From Candidatus Pacearchaeota archaeon (GTDB taxonomy: Archaea; Nanobdellota; Nanobdellia; Pacearchaeales; GW2011-AR1): DNA of 22,012 nt. The stretch covers positions 1 to 22,012 of the forward strand of contig JAGLIS010000008.1 in assembly GCA_023142835.1 (NCBI GenBank), written 5' to 3'. The position numbers were made by a program, and so were the translations under genes. The notes beneath the pieces are model-generated. The model saw nothing but the letters and a program-made list of their open reading frames with translations, was not told the origin of the DNA and ran no database searches. Below are positions 12,867 to 19,714 of the stretch, one piece after another; the first letter of the stretch is position 1; the number at the start of each line of letters is the position of its first letter.

Positions 12867-13886
12867 TTACTTTGATTTCTCTATAATCTTCACACCTTCA
12901 TTCCCTACATAAGCTACCCGATTCCTTCCACATTCCTTTGCATAATACGCAAGACTATCTACCTCATTAATAACCCAACTCATAGCACAACCTCTAATCG
13001 AACCCTCCGACATCTTAATATTATGTTCTACAAAATATGACTTAACAAACTCTCCCAATTCCTTAACACGTTTTCTAATATCCTCCCGAGTCAACTTTTC
13101 CCCCTTACCAAAAGAACGATTCGTAGAATATTTTTTAATATAGTTATCTAATACACTATTCGAAGCAGGATTACCCCTAACATAATCAAACACCAACTTC
13201 CTCCCCCTAAGCCCATACAAAAGCCAAACCGGATTTTTTTTATTTATCTCTACAACACCGACGCTAACAGTAACCGGTTTTTTATGTTTCCTTCCCTTTT
13301 CATCCACAAACGTCACGCTCGCATTAGCCACTTTACTATTCAACCTATATGCAACCTCCAGAGCATCTGCCTTATCAGTATTAGGTAATAAAATAATAAA
13401 CTCCTCTCCTCCATACCTAAACGCGACATCCGAATCTCTAACACTCTTTAAAACAACACCACTTAATTTCCGAAGAACCACATCACCAGCATTATGACCA
13501 TAGGTATCATTAAACGCCTTAAAATGATCAATATCAAACATAATTACTGAAAAAGGTTCCTTAAGATTCCTGAAAGTTGAAGCAAGTTGTATCTTTAATT
13601 CAGAATCCAAAAACCTCCTATTAAATAACCCTGTCAAATGATCCTTCGTCGACAAATCTCTTGCCACTTCATTCGCTTCATAAACAACATCCCTCAAAAA
13701 TGAAACCGCCTTCACATTACACTTCAATTTCTTTTCAAATATTCTTTTCCAAATTTCATTGCCCACATAAATAATATCATTTGGATCTCTCAACGAACCA
13801 ATCTCCTTTTCAATCTTAGTCAGATTAATAACACCATAACCAAAATTTTTAACAATAATATCTAACCTTTCATTCCGCTTCACCAT
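12867..13886 (-). CDS. GGDEF-domain protein (putative diguanylate cyclase) with a large insertion
   Basis: A 339-aa cytoplasmic protein. N-terminal 1-80 is a helical region without TM segments. The GGDEF domain begins at DHLTGLFNRRFLD (82-94). FDIDHFKAFNDTYGHNAGD (117-135) holds the metal ligand Asp118, and GGEEF is at 159-163. The inhibitory I-site RxxD is present as RDSD at 150-153, five residues before GGEEF. After the SVGVVEINK strand (208-216), about 90 residues (217-307) intervene before the closing DSLAYYAKECGRNRVAYV (310-327), which normally follows within some 15 residues. The protein would make cyclic di-GMP from GTP if active. Such proteins are uncommon in archaea. No EAL or PilZ partner is visible in the window. 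Confidence 0.88.
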   Translation of the reverse strand: MVKRNERLDIIVKNFGYGVINLTKIEKEIGSLRDPNDIIYVGNEIWKRIFEKKLKCNVKAVSFLRDVVYEANEVARDLSTKDHLTGLFNRRFLDSELKIQLASTFRNLKEPFSVIMFDIDHFKAFNDTYGHNAGDVVLRKLSGVVLKSVRDSDVAFRYGGEEFIILLPNTDKADALEVAYRLNSKVANASVTFVDEKGRKHKKPVTVSVGVVEINKKNPVWLLYGLRGRKLVFDYVRGNPASNSVLDNYIKKYSTNRSFGKGEKLTREDIRKRVKELGEFVKSYFVEHNIKMSEGSIRGCAMSWVINEVDSLAYYAKECGRNRVAYVGNEGVKIIEKSK

Positions 13887-14001
13887 ACATCCAATTAAAT
13901 ATCAAAGTTTTTAAAATAATGCGTCCCTAACCAACCAAAAATCCCATCAACATAACAATCCTTAAAAACCACTCTCCCGATTTTCTTCAACGAGGTGCTA
14001 T

Positions 14002-15888
14002 ATGTGGTCATTATACAAACGAAAAGAAGATTCCGGCGAAGGTGCAAATTTATTTAACTACTCTGGTGAAAAACTCGAACCACTAAAATTCTCAAACGGA
14101 AAAACTCAAGCAGACGTCGTCAAAGAAGTCGTCGACTCCATAGAAGCAGGAAACAAAATAATTTTCATAAGAGGAATCTGTGGAACTGGAAAATCGGCCA
14201 TTGCCTTAAACTTAGCAAGACACTTCAAAAAAACATCAATCGTCGTCCCGATAAAATCCCTCCAAGAACAATACGAAAAAGATTACACTCAAGAAAAATT
14301 CATTATGAAAAAGGATAATAGCCCCTTAAAAATAGCAGTCATAAAAGGAAGGAATAATTTCAGATGTCCTTTTTCAGGAGAACGTGCCGACGACCAAGAA
14401 CTTCCATGTACTATAGAGATTCGAGAAAAAAATACAGAACAACTTCTAAAATACATTGACATGAACGACACTGTAGAAAAAGGAGATTTCTCCTCAGCGT
14501 CGGATATTCGAAGAATGAACATCGCTCCCGCATGCCCTTACTGGGCTCCACTAATGCCTTCAGAAATAAATCCCAAGGGGCTTGATAATATAACTAAGAA
14601 AAAATACCAAGCAATATGTGGAAAAGAATTCGCACTGTTCTGTCGGAAAAATGGATGCGGATACACTGACCAATACAAATCCTACACCGACGCTGATGTT
14701 CTTATTTTTAACAGTATGAAATACCAAATAGAAAGTTCAATGGGACGAAAACCAAAAACAGATATAGAAATAATCGACGAGTGTGATGAATTCCTTGATA
14801 ATTTTGCTAACGAACGAAAAATAAACTTGAACCGATTACACTCAACACTCTCGAACTTAATGCCAACAGACCAAGATAAACGAACAAAAGTCAAAGAACT
14901 AATTAAAGAAATAAATGACCTACTATTCAATCCTCCAAAAATAGAAATCCAAAAAATCAATTCCTCACCCCTCCTCAATCTAATAGAAACAATTCTCGAA
15001 AATCCCAACCTTGCCGAAGACGAAGAACTCAGCTATTACAACACCGTCGTAGAAATTGCACGAATATTTGAAAACCTCCTAGATGAAACATACATTTCCA
15101 TAGCAAAAATAGAAAAAGAAACAAGACAAAAAGGACTCTTTGGAAATAATTTCTCCGACGAAGACACAGTAATAATAAATTTAGTTTCAATCAACCTAGC
15201 ACAAAAACTTCACGAACTAATCGAACAAAACAATGTTCTAGTAATGATGTCAGGAACTCTCCATTCCGAACAAGTTTTAAAAGACATCTTTGGCCTAGAA
15301 GACTTCAAAGTTATCGAAGCTGAAATTGAAAGTCCTGGAATTATAAAAAAACAGCGAACAGGTTTAGAAAAAAATTGTAACTTCGCCAGTTTCTCAAACG
15401 GAAACATTACACGAAAAATGTATCTTAAAATTTTAGACATGTGTATGGCAAACGCCGAGCAACCGACGCTAGTCCATGTAAACGCCTTCAAAGACCTACC
15501 AACCGAAGAGGAAAATGCCGAATTCAAATTTGAAAATTTAATCACTCAAGAAAAATTAAAAGAACTTCAATCTCGAGGAAATACTTCTGTAAACGAATTC
15601 ACGTCAGGTGAAGAAGATATTTTATTCACGACAAAATGTTCAAGAGGAGTCGACTTCGCAGGCGACAAATGCAACTCAATCGTCGTCACAAGATTTCCTT
15701 ACCCAAACATTCAGGGTCTCTTCTGGAAAATCCTCAGACAAGAACAACCAGAAAAATTCAAAGAGTTCTACATGGACAAAGCCCGAAGAGACTTGTTTCA
15801 AAAAGTCGCCAGAGGGGTTCGATTTAAAGGGGATAAGGTAAGTTTGTGGAGTCCGGATGTTAGAGTGATTAATGCTAGGTTGGAATAA
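14002..15888 (+). CDS. XPD/Rad3-DinG-like Fe-S superfamily 2 helicase
   Basis: A 628-aa ATP-dependent DNA helicase of the XPD/Rad3 group. Walker A RGICGTGKS ends at Ser65 and the DEAD-box-like motif II is DECD at 259-262 (family usual: DEAH). The Fe-S region between them has Cys122 (GRNNFRCPF), Cys136, Cys178 (APACPY), Cys206, Cys214 and Cys219 (GCGYTD). Four of these should bind the 4Fe-4S cluster; the order resembles XPD. HD2 marks are MMSGTLHSE (about 415), TTKCSRGVDFAGD, and motif VI QKVARGVRFKGD near the end. A GAGGTG SD at 13991-13996 precedes the ATG at 14002, so the start is well supported. It probably acts in 5'-to-3' unwinding during repair or replication-related repair. The gene appears complete. 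Confidence 0.85.
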   Translation: MWSLYKRKEDSGEGANLFNYSGEKLEPLKFSNGKTQADVVKEVVDSIEAGNKIIFIRGICGTGKSAIALNLARHFKKTSIVVPIKSLQEQYEKDYTQEKFIMKKDNSPLKIAVIKGRNNFRCPFSGERADDQELPCTIEIREKNTEQLLKYIDMNDTVEKGDFSSASDIRRMNIAPACPYWAPLMPSEINPKGLDNITKKKYQAICGKEFALFCRKNGCGYTDQYKSYTDADVLIFNSMKYQIESSMGRKPKTDIEIIDECDEFLDNFANERKINLNRLHSTLSNLMPTDQDKRTKVKELIKEINDLLFNPPKIEIQKINSSPLLNLIETILENPNLAEDEELSYYNTVVEIARIFENLLDETYISIAKIEKETRQKGLFGNNFSDEDTVIINLVSINLAQKLHELIEQNNVLVMMSGTLHSEQVLKDIFGLEDFKVIEAEIESPGIIKKQRTGLEKNCNFASFSNGNITRKMYLKILDMCMANAEQPTLVHVNAFKDLPTEEENAEFKFENLITQEKLKELQSRGNTSVNEFTSGEEDILFTTKCSRGVDFAGDKCNSIVVTRFPYPNIQGLFWKILRQEQPEKFKEFYMDKARRDLFQKVARGVRFKGDKVSLWSPDVRVINARLE

Positions 15889-16527
15889 TCATTTTTTTAA
15901 ATACCAACCAAGTCCAACTTTTGCCATTTTAATTTTTCTCCTACTCGGAGATTTCTCAAACCAATCCTTCGAATAAAATGGATGACGATTTATCAAAAAA
16001 TCATGTACTCCTTCCGCACTAGAATCTTTTAGACATTTCAACGCGTGCATAAAAGCATTATGATACACCTTCGCAATCAACCCATCATTATGTTTCCCAG
16101 GAACTGTTTGAATCTCAGGCATCTTATCCTTGGGCAAAACCAAACTCGCATAATCACTTGCCCTCCACATATGCCCTTCCTGCCCCAACACCAACATACT
16201 ATTAAAATCTAAAAGATTAGGATTACCTTCAACAGGCTTAATCATTGGAAATGTAAAATTCCCCATCGTATCCAACGATTGCTCATCCCAATAAACCCTT
16301 CCTTCAGGAATTCCTCTTTCCAACAAAAAATCTCTAGTATACTCTGCCTCAGAACGAGTCTCCCCCGTAACAATCGAAAACCCTCCATGTCCTCCAGTAA
16401 CATAAATACACCCAATCTTCCCAGAATTATAAATATTCACAGCCTCCCTACTCACAGGGAAAACCGCTCCATTTCCATTCATAGGTTCTCCAGTAGGCAA
16501 CAATAATACATCATACGTCTTTTCCAT
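15889..16527 (-). CDS. YdcF-like (DUF218) protein
   Basis: A 212-aa protein of the YdcF/DUF218 superfamily, a Rossmann-like fold found in all domains, with poorly known substrates. It lacks the N-terminal membrane helices of SanA-type members, so it should be cytosolic. Conserved marks are VLLLPTG (7-13), YVTGGHG (42-48), the SEAEY motif (59-63), GIPEGRVYWDEQSLDT (72-87; the S-x-D-T after the acidic position) and GNF with Asn90. The stop codon is adjacent to the helicase stop on the other strand. A TTTATAAA box at 16549-16556 lies 21 bases before its ATG (16527). The tail is basic (RRKIKMAKVGLGWYLKK). Confidence 0.8.
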   Translation of the reverse strand: MEKTYDVLLLPTGEPMNGNGAVFPVSREAVNIYNSGKIGCIYVTGGHGGFSIVTGETRSEAEYTRDFLLERGIPEGRVYWDEQSLDTMGNFTFPMIKPVEGNPNLLDFNSMLVLGQEGHMWRASDYASLVLPKDKMPEIQTVPGKHNDGLIAKVYHNAFMHALKCLKDSSAEGVHDFLINRHPFYSKDWFEKSPSRRKIKMAKVGLGWYLKK

Positions 16528-16548
16528 ATTGTTACCACTTAACAGTTA

Positions 16549-16556
16549 TTTATAAA
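16549..16556 (-). promoter_or_regulatory. TATA box of the YdcF-like gene
   Basis: TTTATAAA lies 21 bases from the ATG at 16527 on the minus strand, predicting a leaderless transcript. Confidence 0.5.
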
Positions 16557-16600
16557 TTTAATGGTAAGGATTTTCTAATCCAAATATATAAATTACTAAA

Positions 16601-16681
16601 CGCCCATACCCCGAATCGAACGGGGATGCCCCGAAAGGCCCGGTTTTCTAGACCGGTGCAATACCATTATGCGATATGGGC
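16601..16681 (-). tRNA. tRNA-Ser, class II, anticodon AGA as read
   Basis: 81 nt including discriminator G73. The acceptor stem GCCCATA/TATGGGC is fully paired and the T arm is CCCCG-TTCGATT-CGGGG. The variable arm is a 4-bp hairpin with a UUCG tetraloop (GCCT/GGGC), so this is a class II tRNA. The anticodon stem CCGGT/ACCGG leaves the loop CTAGAAA, giving anticodon AGA (Ser, UCU). An A at position 34 is unusual in archaea. D arm and discriminator match the next tRNA. CCA is not encoded. Confidence 0.85.
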
Positions 16682-16718
16682 TTATTAGATTAATAGAGAT
16701 TTGGTTTTTAAGGTTTTA

Positions 16719-16799
16719 CGCCCAGACCCGGAGTCGAACCGGGGCACCCCGAAGGGTCAAGAGTTCCAGTCTTGTGCAATACCGTTATGCGATCTGAGC
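16719..16799 (-). tRNA. tRNA-Ser (GGA), class II
   Basis: 81 nt including G73. The acceptor is GCTCAGA/TCTGGGC with one G-U pair. The anticodon arm CAAGA-CTGGAAC-TCTTG gives anticodon GGA. The variable arm ACCC-TTCG-GGGT and the T stem CCCGG/CCGGG fit class II. No intron and no encoded CCA. It lies 37 bases from the AGA tRNA, in the same orientation. Confidence 0.92.
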
Positions 16800-16840
16800 A
16801 ATACACCACAACAGAAAGAACGGTTTAAAAAATTAACGAA

Positions 16841-16958
16841 GAAATCGAACCTCAGCACCCCTAAATTTTATTTAAGAAATTTTCGAGTTGATTTTTATCA
16901 ACGATTGGAAGAATCAAGAGTTCCAGTCTTGCACAATACCATTATACGATATGGACTT
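16841..16958 (-). pseudogene. Degenerate third tRNA-Ser copy
   Basis: On the minus strand the 5' part, with ATATCGTATAATGGTATTG, resembles tRNA-Ser (AGA). The anticodon arm CAAGACTGGAACTCTTG is identical to that of tRNA-Ser (GGA). The variable arm is interrupted by about 45 AT-rich bases that include the hairpin GTTGAT-tttt-ATCAAC (16887-16902, read on plus). A T-arm-like GGTTCGATT follows, but its stem is poor and no matching 3' acceptor is present. It is not a functional tRNA as read. Confidence 0.65.
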
Positions 16959-16973
16959 GTAAACATAAAACAC

Positions 16974-17831
16974 TTAAGAATTTAAAGCTAATACTTCTTT
17001 TAATAAAGAATTTATAAAATTCATATTTCCATCATTCAATATAACAACATCATATTTATCTTTATAATCTTCCAATTTTTCGTCATCTTCATAATTTAAA
17101 AAACCTATTCTAATTATATTTTCATAATCAAACCCTTCAGTCATTTGCAAATCTCCTAGACTATCTCCAAATAACAAAACATTTTTTTTATCTTTTAGTT
17201 CTTTCATTATAGGAAGACCTTTTAATGAAATCTCACCCTTATTAAAAACATGAATTATCGGCTCCCTAATACTGACAGCATTACCTTCTTCATTATAATT
17301 CATTGAATTTGAAATTATATGTATATTCTCATACAACCTATTTATTTTCTTAAAATACAATGGAATCGCTTCTCCAATACCACTTGATGAAAATATTACT
17401 AAGGGGATTTGTTTTTTATTTATCAAATCAAGAAATTCCAATACTCCCTCCCTAAATTCTAAATATCCTTTATCAACAACCTCTTGAATATCTTTTAAAT
17501 TTAATCCAGATTTAATTAATAATTTTTTATGTGTCCTCCACCATTCTTCCATTGCTTTTTTCTTTTTTTCAAGCGGAATATCTGGATTAACTTCAATCGG
17601 ATAATATTTCTCCTGCAATGCTTGTGCCCTTTCTCTATAATCTTGTGTTAAAGCATTTCCTTCATACAATTGAGTTATTATCGCTCTAACCTTCCTCCCA
17701 TTTACAAACGCTTTTGTTAAAGTTCTATCAAAATCAGAAACAATATGAATTTTCTCACTACCTCCTGATTTAAAAATTTGCTTCTTTCTTTCAAATCCCT
17801 TAAGATTGGATATTATAATATTTTCTTTCAT
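16974..17831 (-). CDS. Cytosolic 5'-nucleotidase III-like (UMPH-1/NT5C3 family) HAD phosphatase
   Basis: A 285-aa HAD-superfamily phosphatase with the pattern of eukaryotic pyrimidine 5'-nucleotidase III, which dephosphorylates UMP/CMP and, in some members, m7GMP. Counted from the ATG at 17831, HAD motif I DFDRTLT has the nucleophile Asp33 and Asp35. EKYYPIEVNP, MEEWWRTH, IPLVIFSSSGIG (motif II Ser148-150), IHVFNKGEISLKG with the probable motif III Lys, and GDSLGDLQM (222-230, motif IV) follow. IRIGFLNY and DKYDVVILND complete the family signature. An alternative TTG start at 17840 adds three residues. An AAGTGT-t-ACACTT palindrome lies just upstream. There is no clear SD. Confidence 0.85.
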   Translation of the reverse strand: MKENIIISNLKGFERKKQIFKSGGSEKIHIVSDFDRTLTKAFVNGRKVRAIITQLYEGNALTQDYRERAQALQEKYYPIEVNPDIPLEKKKKAMEEWWRTHKKLLIKSGLNLKDIQEVVDKGYLEFREGVLEFLDLINKKQIPLVIFSSSGIGEAIPLYFKKINRLYENIHIISNSMNYNEEGNAVSIREPIIHVFNKGEISLKGLPIMKELKDKKNVLLFGDSLGDLQMTEGFDYENIIRIGFLNYEDDEKLEDYKDKYDVVILNDGNMNFINSLLKEVLALNS

Positions 17832-17838
17832 TTTAACC

Positions 17839-17851
17839 AAGTGTTACACTT
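17839..17851. promoter_or_regulatory. 13-bp palindrome before the nucleotidase start
   Basis: AAGTGT-T-ACACTT is a perfect palindrome with a one-base centre, 7 bases upstream of the ATG at 17831. It could be a repressor operator near the transcription start or a small RNA hairpin affecting the start codon. Confidence 0.35.
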
Positions 17852-17932
17852 TTTGGATATAGGCAACATACAACAACAGAAAAAACACTTTTTAAAATTA
17901 CGGATTAATCGCCCAAGCCATTCCCCTTCCCC

Positions 17933-18000
17933 GCAAATAAATTTTTTAGGTTTAGGTGTCCATTTCCTATGGACGAAACCGTCAAAAAAAATTTATTTGC
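17933..18000. repeat. Long stem-loop with 15-bp perfect arms
   Basis: GCAAATAAATTTTTT (17933-17947) pairs with AAAAAATTTATTTGC (17986-18000). Inside, AGGTTT/GAAACC and GTCCAT/ATGGAC form further nested stems around a small TTCCT loop. Only short internal bulges separate the stems. No target-site duplication is visible at its ends. It lies downstream of uS10 and upstream of the nucleotidase gene on the minus strand. Confidence 0.7.
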
Positions 18001-18023
18001 ATTAAATACGATATTTCAAATTT

Positions 18024-18070
18024 CATTTTTCACGCAAGGTTTTTGTGCAACAAAAATCAAATGAAAAATG
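18024..18070. repeat. Second nested stem-loop
   Basis: The outer arms CATTTTTCA (18024-18032) and TGAAAAATG (18062-18070) are perfect 9-bp complements. An inner stem TTTTTGT-gca-ACAAAAA (18040-18056) adds 7 bp. It is separated by only 23 bases from the preceding stem-loop. Confidence 0.65.
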
Positions 18071-18103
18071 AATTTTAAATCATCGCTAACTAAGAGGGTA
18101 CAC

Positions 18104-18129
18104 AGCTAAGGGAGATATCTCCCTGAGCT
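18104..18129 (-). terminator. 26-bp near-perfect palindrome at the end of the uS10 gene
   Basis: AGCT-a-AGGGAGATATCTCCCT-g-AGCT has 12 of 13 base pairs. It begins inside the uS10 stop codon region and lies just 3' of it on the minus strand. The G/C-rich hairpin suits a 3'-end or terminator role, but there is no T-run directly after it. Confidence 0.5.
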
Positions 18130-18436
18130 AATCAACCATCTCAATCTTAATCTTAACAGTTCTAGGAATATTAATTCTCATAACGCTATGAAGAATTTTA
18201 TCGTTAGCAGGCAAATCTATAATCCGTTTATGAATCCTCATCTCAAACCTATCAAAAGTCGCAGTCCCATCACCACAAGGAGATTTTCGAGTAGTCACCT
18301 TCAATCGCTTCGTCGGCAACGGAATCGGCCCACTTATTGGAATCCCTGCCCCGCTAGCAATAGTCCTTATCCGATCGATAACATCATTCAACTTACCGAT
18401 CTCCACACTTTGCAATTTTATTCGTACCGTTGACAT
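18128..18436 (-). CDS. rpsJ: 30S ribosomal protein uS10
   Basis: A 102-aa complete archaeal uS10, part of the 30S head. MSTVRIKLQSVEIGKLNDVIDRI, GIPISGPIPLPTKRLKVTTRKSPCGDGTATFDRFEMRIHKR and the final IPRTVKIKIEMVD are family signatures. Start is the ATG at 18436, with a TTTAAA box about 23 bases upstream; an in-frame TTG at 18445 adds three residues. It is not next to the elongation factor 1A gene, its frequent neighbour in archaea, so it appears to be expressed alone. Confidence 0.97.
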   Translation of the reverse strand: MSTVRIKLQSVEIGKLNDVIDRIRTIASGAGIPISGPIPLPTKRLKVTTRKSPCGDGTATFDRFEMRIHKRIIDLPANDKILHSVMRINIPRTVKIKIEMVD

Positions 18437-18459
18437 AAAACACAAACAAAAATTACACT

Positions 18460-18465
18460 TTTAAA
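18460..18465. promoter_or_regulatory. Shared TTTAAA box between rpsJ and the nuclease gene
   Basis: TTTAAA is palindromic. It lies 21 bases from the ATG at 18487 on plus and 23 bases from the ATG at 18436 on minus. One box can therefore serve both divergent, probably leaderless transcripts. Confidence 0.45.
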
Positions 18466-18486
18466 CCTTGCTGTCCTCCAAATCCC

Positions 18487-19194
18487 ATGAATCCCAAATC
18501 ATTTTTCATAGCTATCCTTTTCATCTCTTCCTGCATATTCTACTACCAAATAACTGAAGATACAAATCCAGAAACATCAAATTCAATTGTCACAAGAATA
18601 ATCGATGGAGATACTATAGAATTAATCAATGGACAAAAAATTAGACTCAAAGGAATTAACACCCCTGAAAAATCAATGCCTTTCAGCCAAGAAGCTACCG
18701 AGTTTCTAGAACAATTAATTCTAAATCAATCAATCAAAATCGAAAGTCACGGAACGGACAAATACGGAAGAATCCTAGCATACATATTCTTAGAAGAAAA
18801 AAACATAAACAAAGAACTTTTAGGAGAAGGTCTTGCAACATTATATTATTATGAAAAAGACAAATACTACGACGAACTAAAAAATACCGAAGAGTTCGCA
18901 AGATTAAATCAAAAAGGTCTTTGGAAAAAATCTCCGAATTCAAACTGCCTCAAACTTATCGAATTAAAATATAAAGAACAGCCAACACGATGCTCCGACG
19001 ACGAACTCTTAATTTTAGAAAACTTTTGCGACGAAATATCCGTAACAATAAAAGACGACGCAACCCACATCTATAAAGAAACACTCCAGAAAGGAACCTT
19101 CACGAAAAAATTCTCCTGCATCTGGAACAACGATGGAGATTCACTCTACGTCTCCGATGAAAAAGGTTTATTAATCTTCCATCGTTATCCATAA
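18487..19194 (+). CDS. Secreted thermonuclease-like (SNase) protein with lamin-tail-like domain
   Basis: A 235-aa protein with an N-terminal hydrophobic signal (residues 5-20). LFISSC could be a lipobox-like site. The staphylococcal-nuclease domain occupies about 33-140. IIDGDTIEL contains calcium ligands Asp40 and possibly Asp42; catalytic positions are Arg53 and Glu61 (KIRLKGINTPE) and Arg95 (YGRILAYIF). Residues 155-235 match the lamin-tail domain pattern (NFCDEISVT, Trp/Asp-rich SCIWNNDGDSLYVSDEKG). This domain pairing is known in secreted archaeal and bacterial nucleases. It should degrade external DNA or RNA, with products imported or salvaged. The next gene starts one base after the stop. 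Confidence 0.85.
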   Translation: MNPKSFFIAILFISSCIFYYQITEDTNPETSNSIVTRIIDGDTIELINGQKIRLKGINTPEKSMPFSQEATEFLEQLILNQSIKIESHGTDKYGRILAYIFLEEKNINKELLGEGLATLYYYEKDKYYDELKNTEEFARLNQKGLWKKSPNSNCLKLIELKYKEQPTRCSDDELLILENFCDEISVTIKDDATHIYKETLQKGTFTKKFSCIWNNDGDSLYVSDEKGLLIFHRYP

Positions 19195-19195
19195 C

Positions 19196-19714
19196 ATGCT
19201 AATCGATATTACTACAAACACCTTCATGCAATCAATCCAAACTCCCGCATTAACAATCTTCTCAGAAGTCTTAGCATTAATCTTCGACCCAATAAATTTA
19301 ATTGCCCTCTCACTCATTGTTACAATATACCTCTACATCAAGTCATCTAAAAAACAAGGAATCATTTTTGGTTCAGCAATTCTCCTAACGGGCATCCTAA
19401 TAAAATTATCTAAAGAAATTTTTCAAAGAGCTCGTCCATTAAATCAAATAATTCAAGAAACTAGTTTCTCATTTCCAAGCGGACACTCAACAATGGCTAT
19501 TGTTTTCTTTGGATTAATTATTTATCTATTTTCAAAAAACAAATCAAAGAAAATAAAAATAACATCCTCGCTAATCGCAATTCTAATAATTATCTTAATA
19601 GGATTTACACGAGTTTACCTAAATGTCCACTGGCTAACAGATATTTTTGGAGGATTTATCCTCGGAGGGATAATTCTTATTCTAACTATTTCAACATTCA
19701 AGAATTTTGCTTAA
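19196..19714 (+). CDS. PAP2-family membrane phosphatase
   Basis: A 172-aa integral membrane protein with five or so hydrophobic helices. The three PAP2 catalytic motifs are complete: K-x6-RP (Lys73, Arg80-Pro81), PSGH (94-97) and the last TR-x5-H-x3-D (Arg139, His145, Asp149). It would hydrolyse lipid phosphates such as phosphatidate or undecaprenyl-type diphosphate. It starts one base after the nuclease stop, so both genes are probably one operon. Its last 17 bases overlap the end of the U32 gene on the other strand. Confidence 0.9.
   Translation: MLIDITTNTFMQSIQTPALTIFSEVLALIFDPINLIALSLIVTIYLYIKSSKKQGIIFGSAILLTGILIKLSKEIFQRARPLNQIIQETSFSFPSGHSTMAIVFFGLIIYLFSKNKSKKIKITSSLIAILIIILIGFTRVYLNVHWLTDIFGGFILGGIILILTISTFKNFA

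Noticed and set aside
15608..15841. Plus-strand ORFs inside the helicase gene
   Set aside because: They lie in other frames of a helicase region with conserved motifs and have Ser/Thr/Arg-rich random-like translations.
16701..16985. Plus-strand ORF reading through the tRNA-Ser region
   Set aside because: Its start is the antisense of tRNA-Ser (GGA) and its end crosses the degenerate copy. This is a typical spurious tRNA-antisense ORF.
17933..18000. Insertion sequence or MITE ends
   Set aside because: The terminal inverted repeat is convincing, but no target-site duplication or transposase is present, so it is reported only as a stem-loop.
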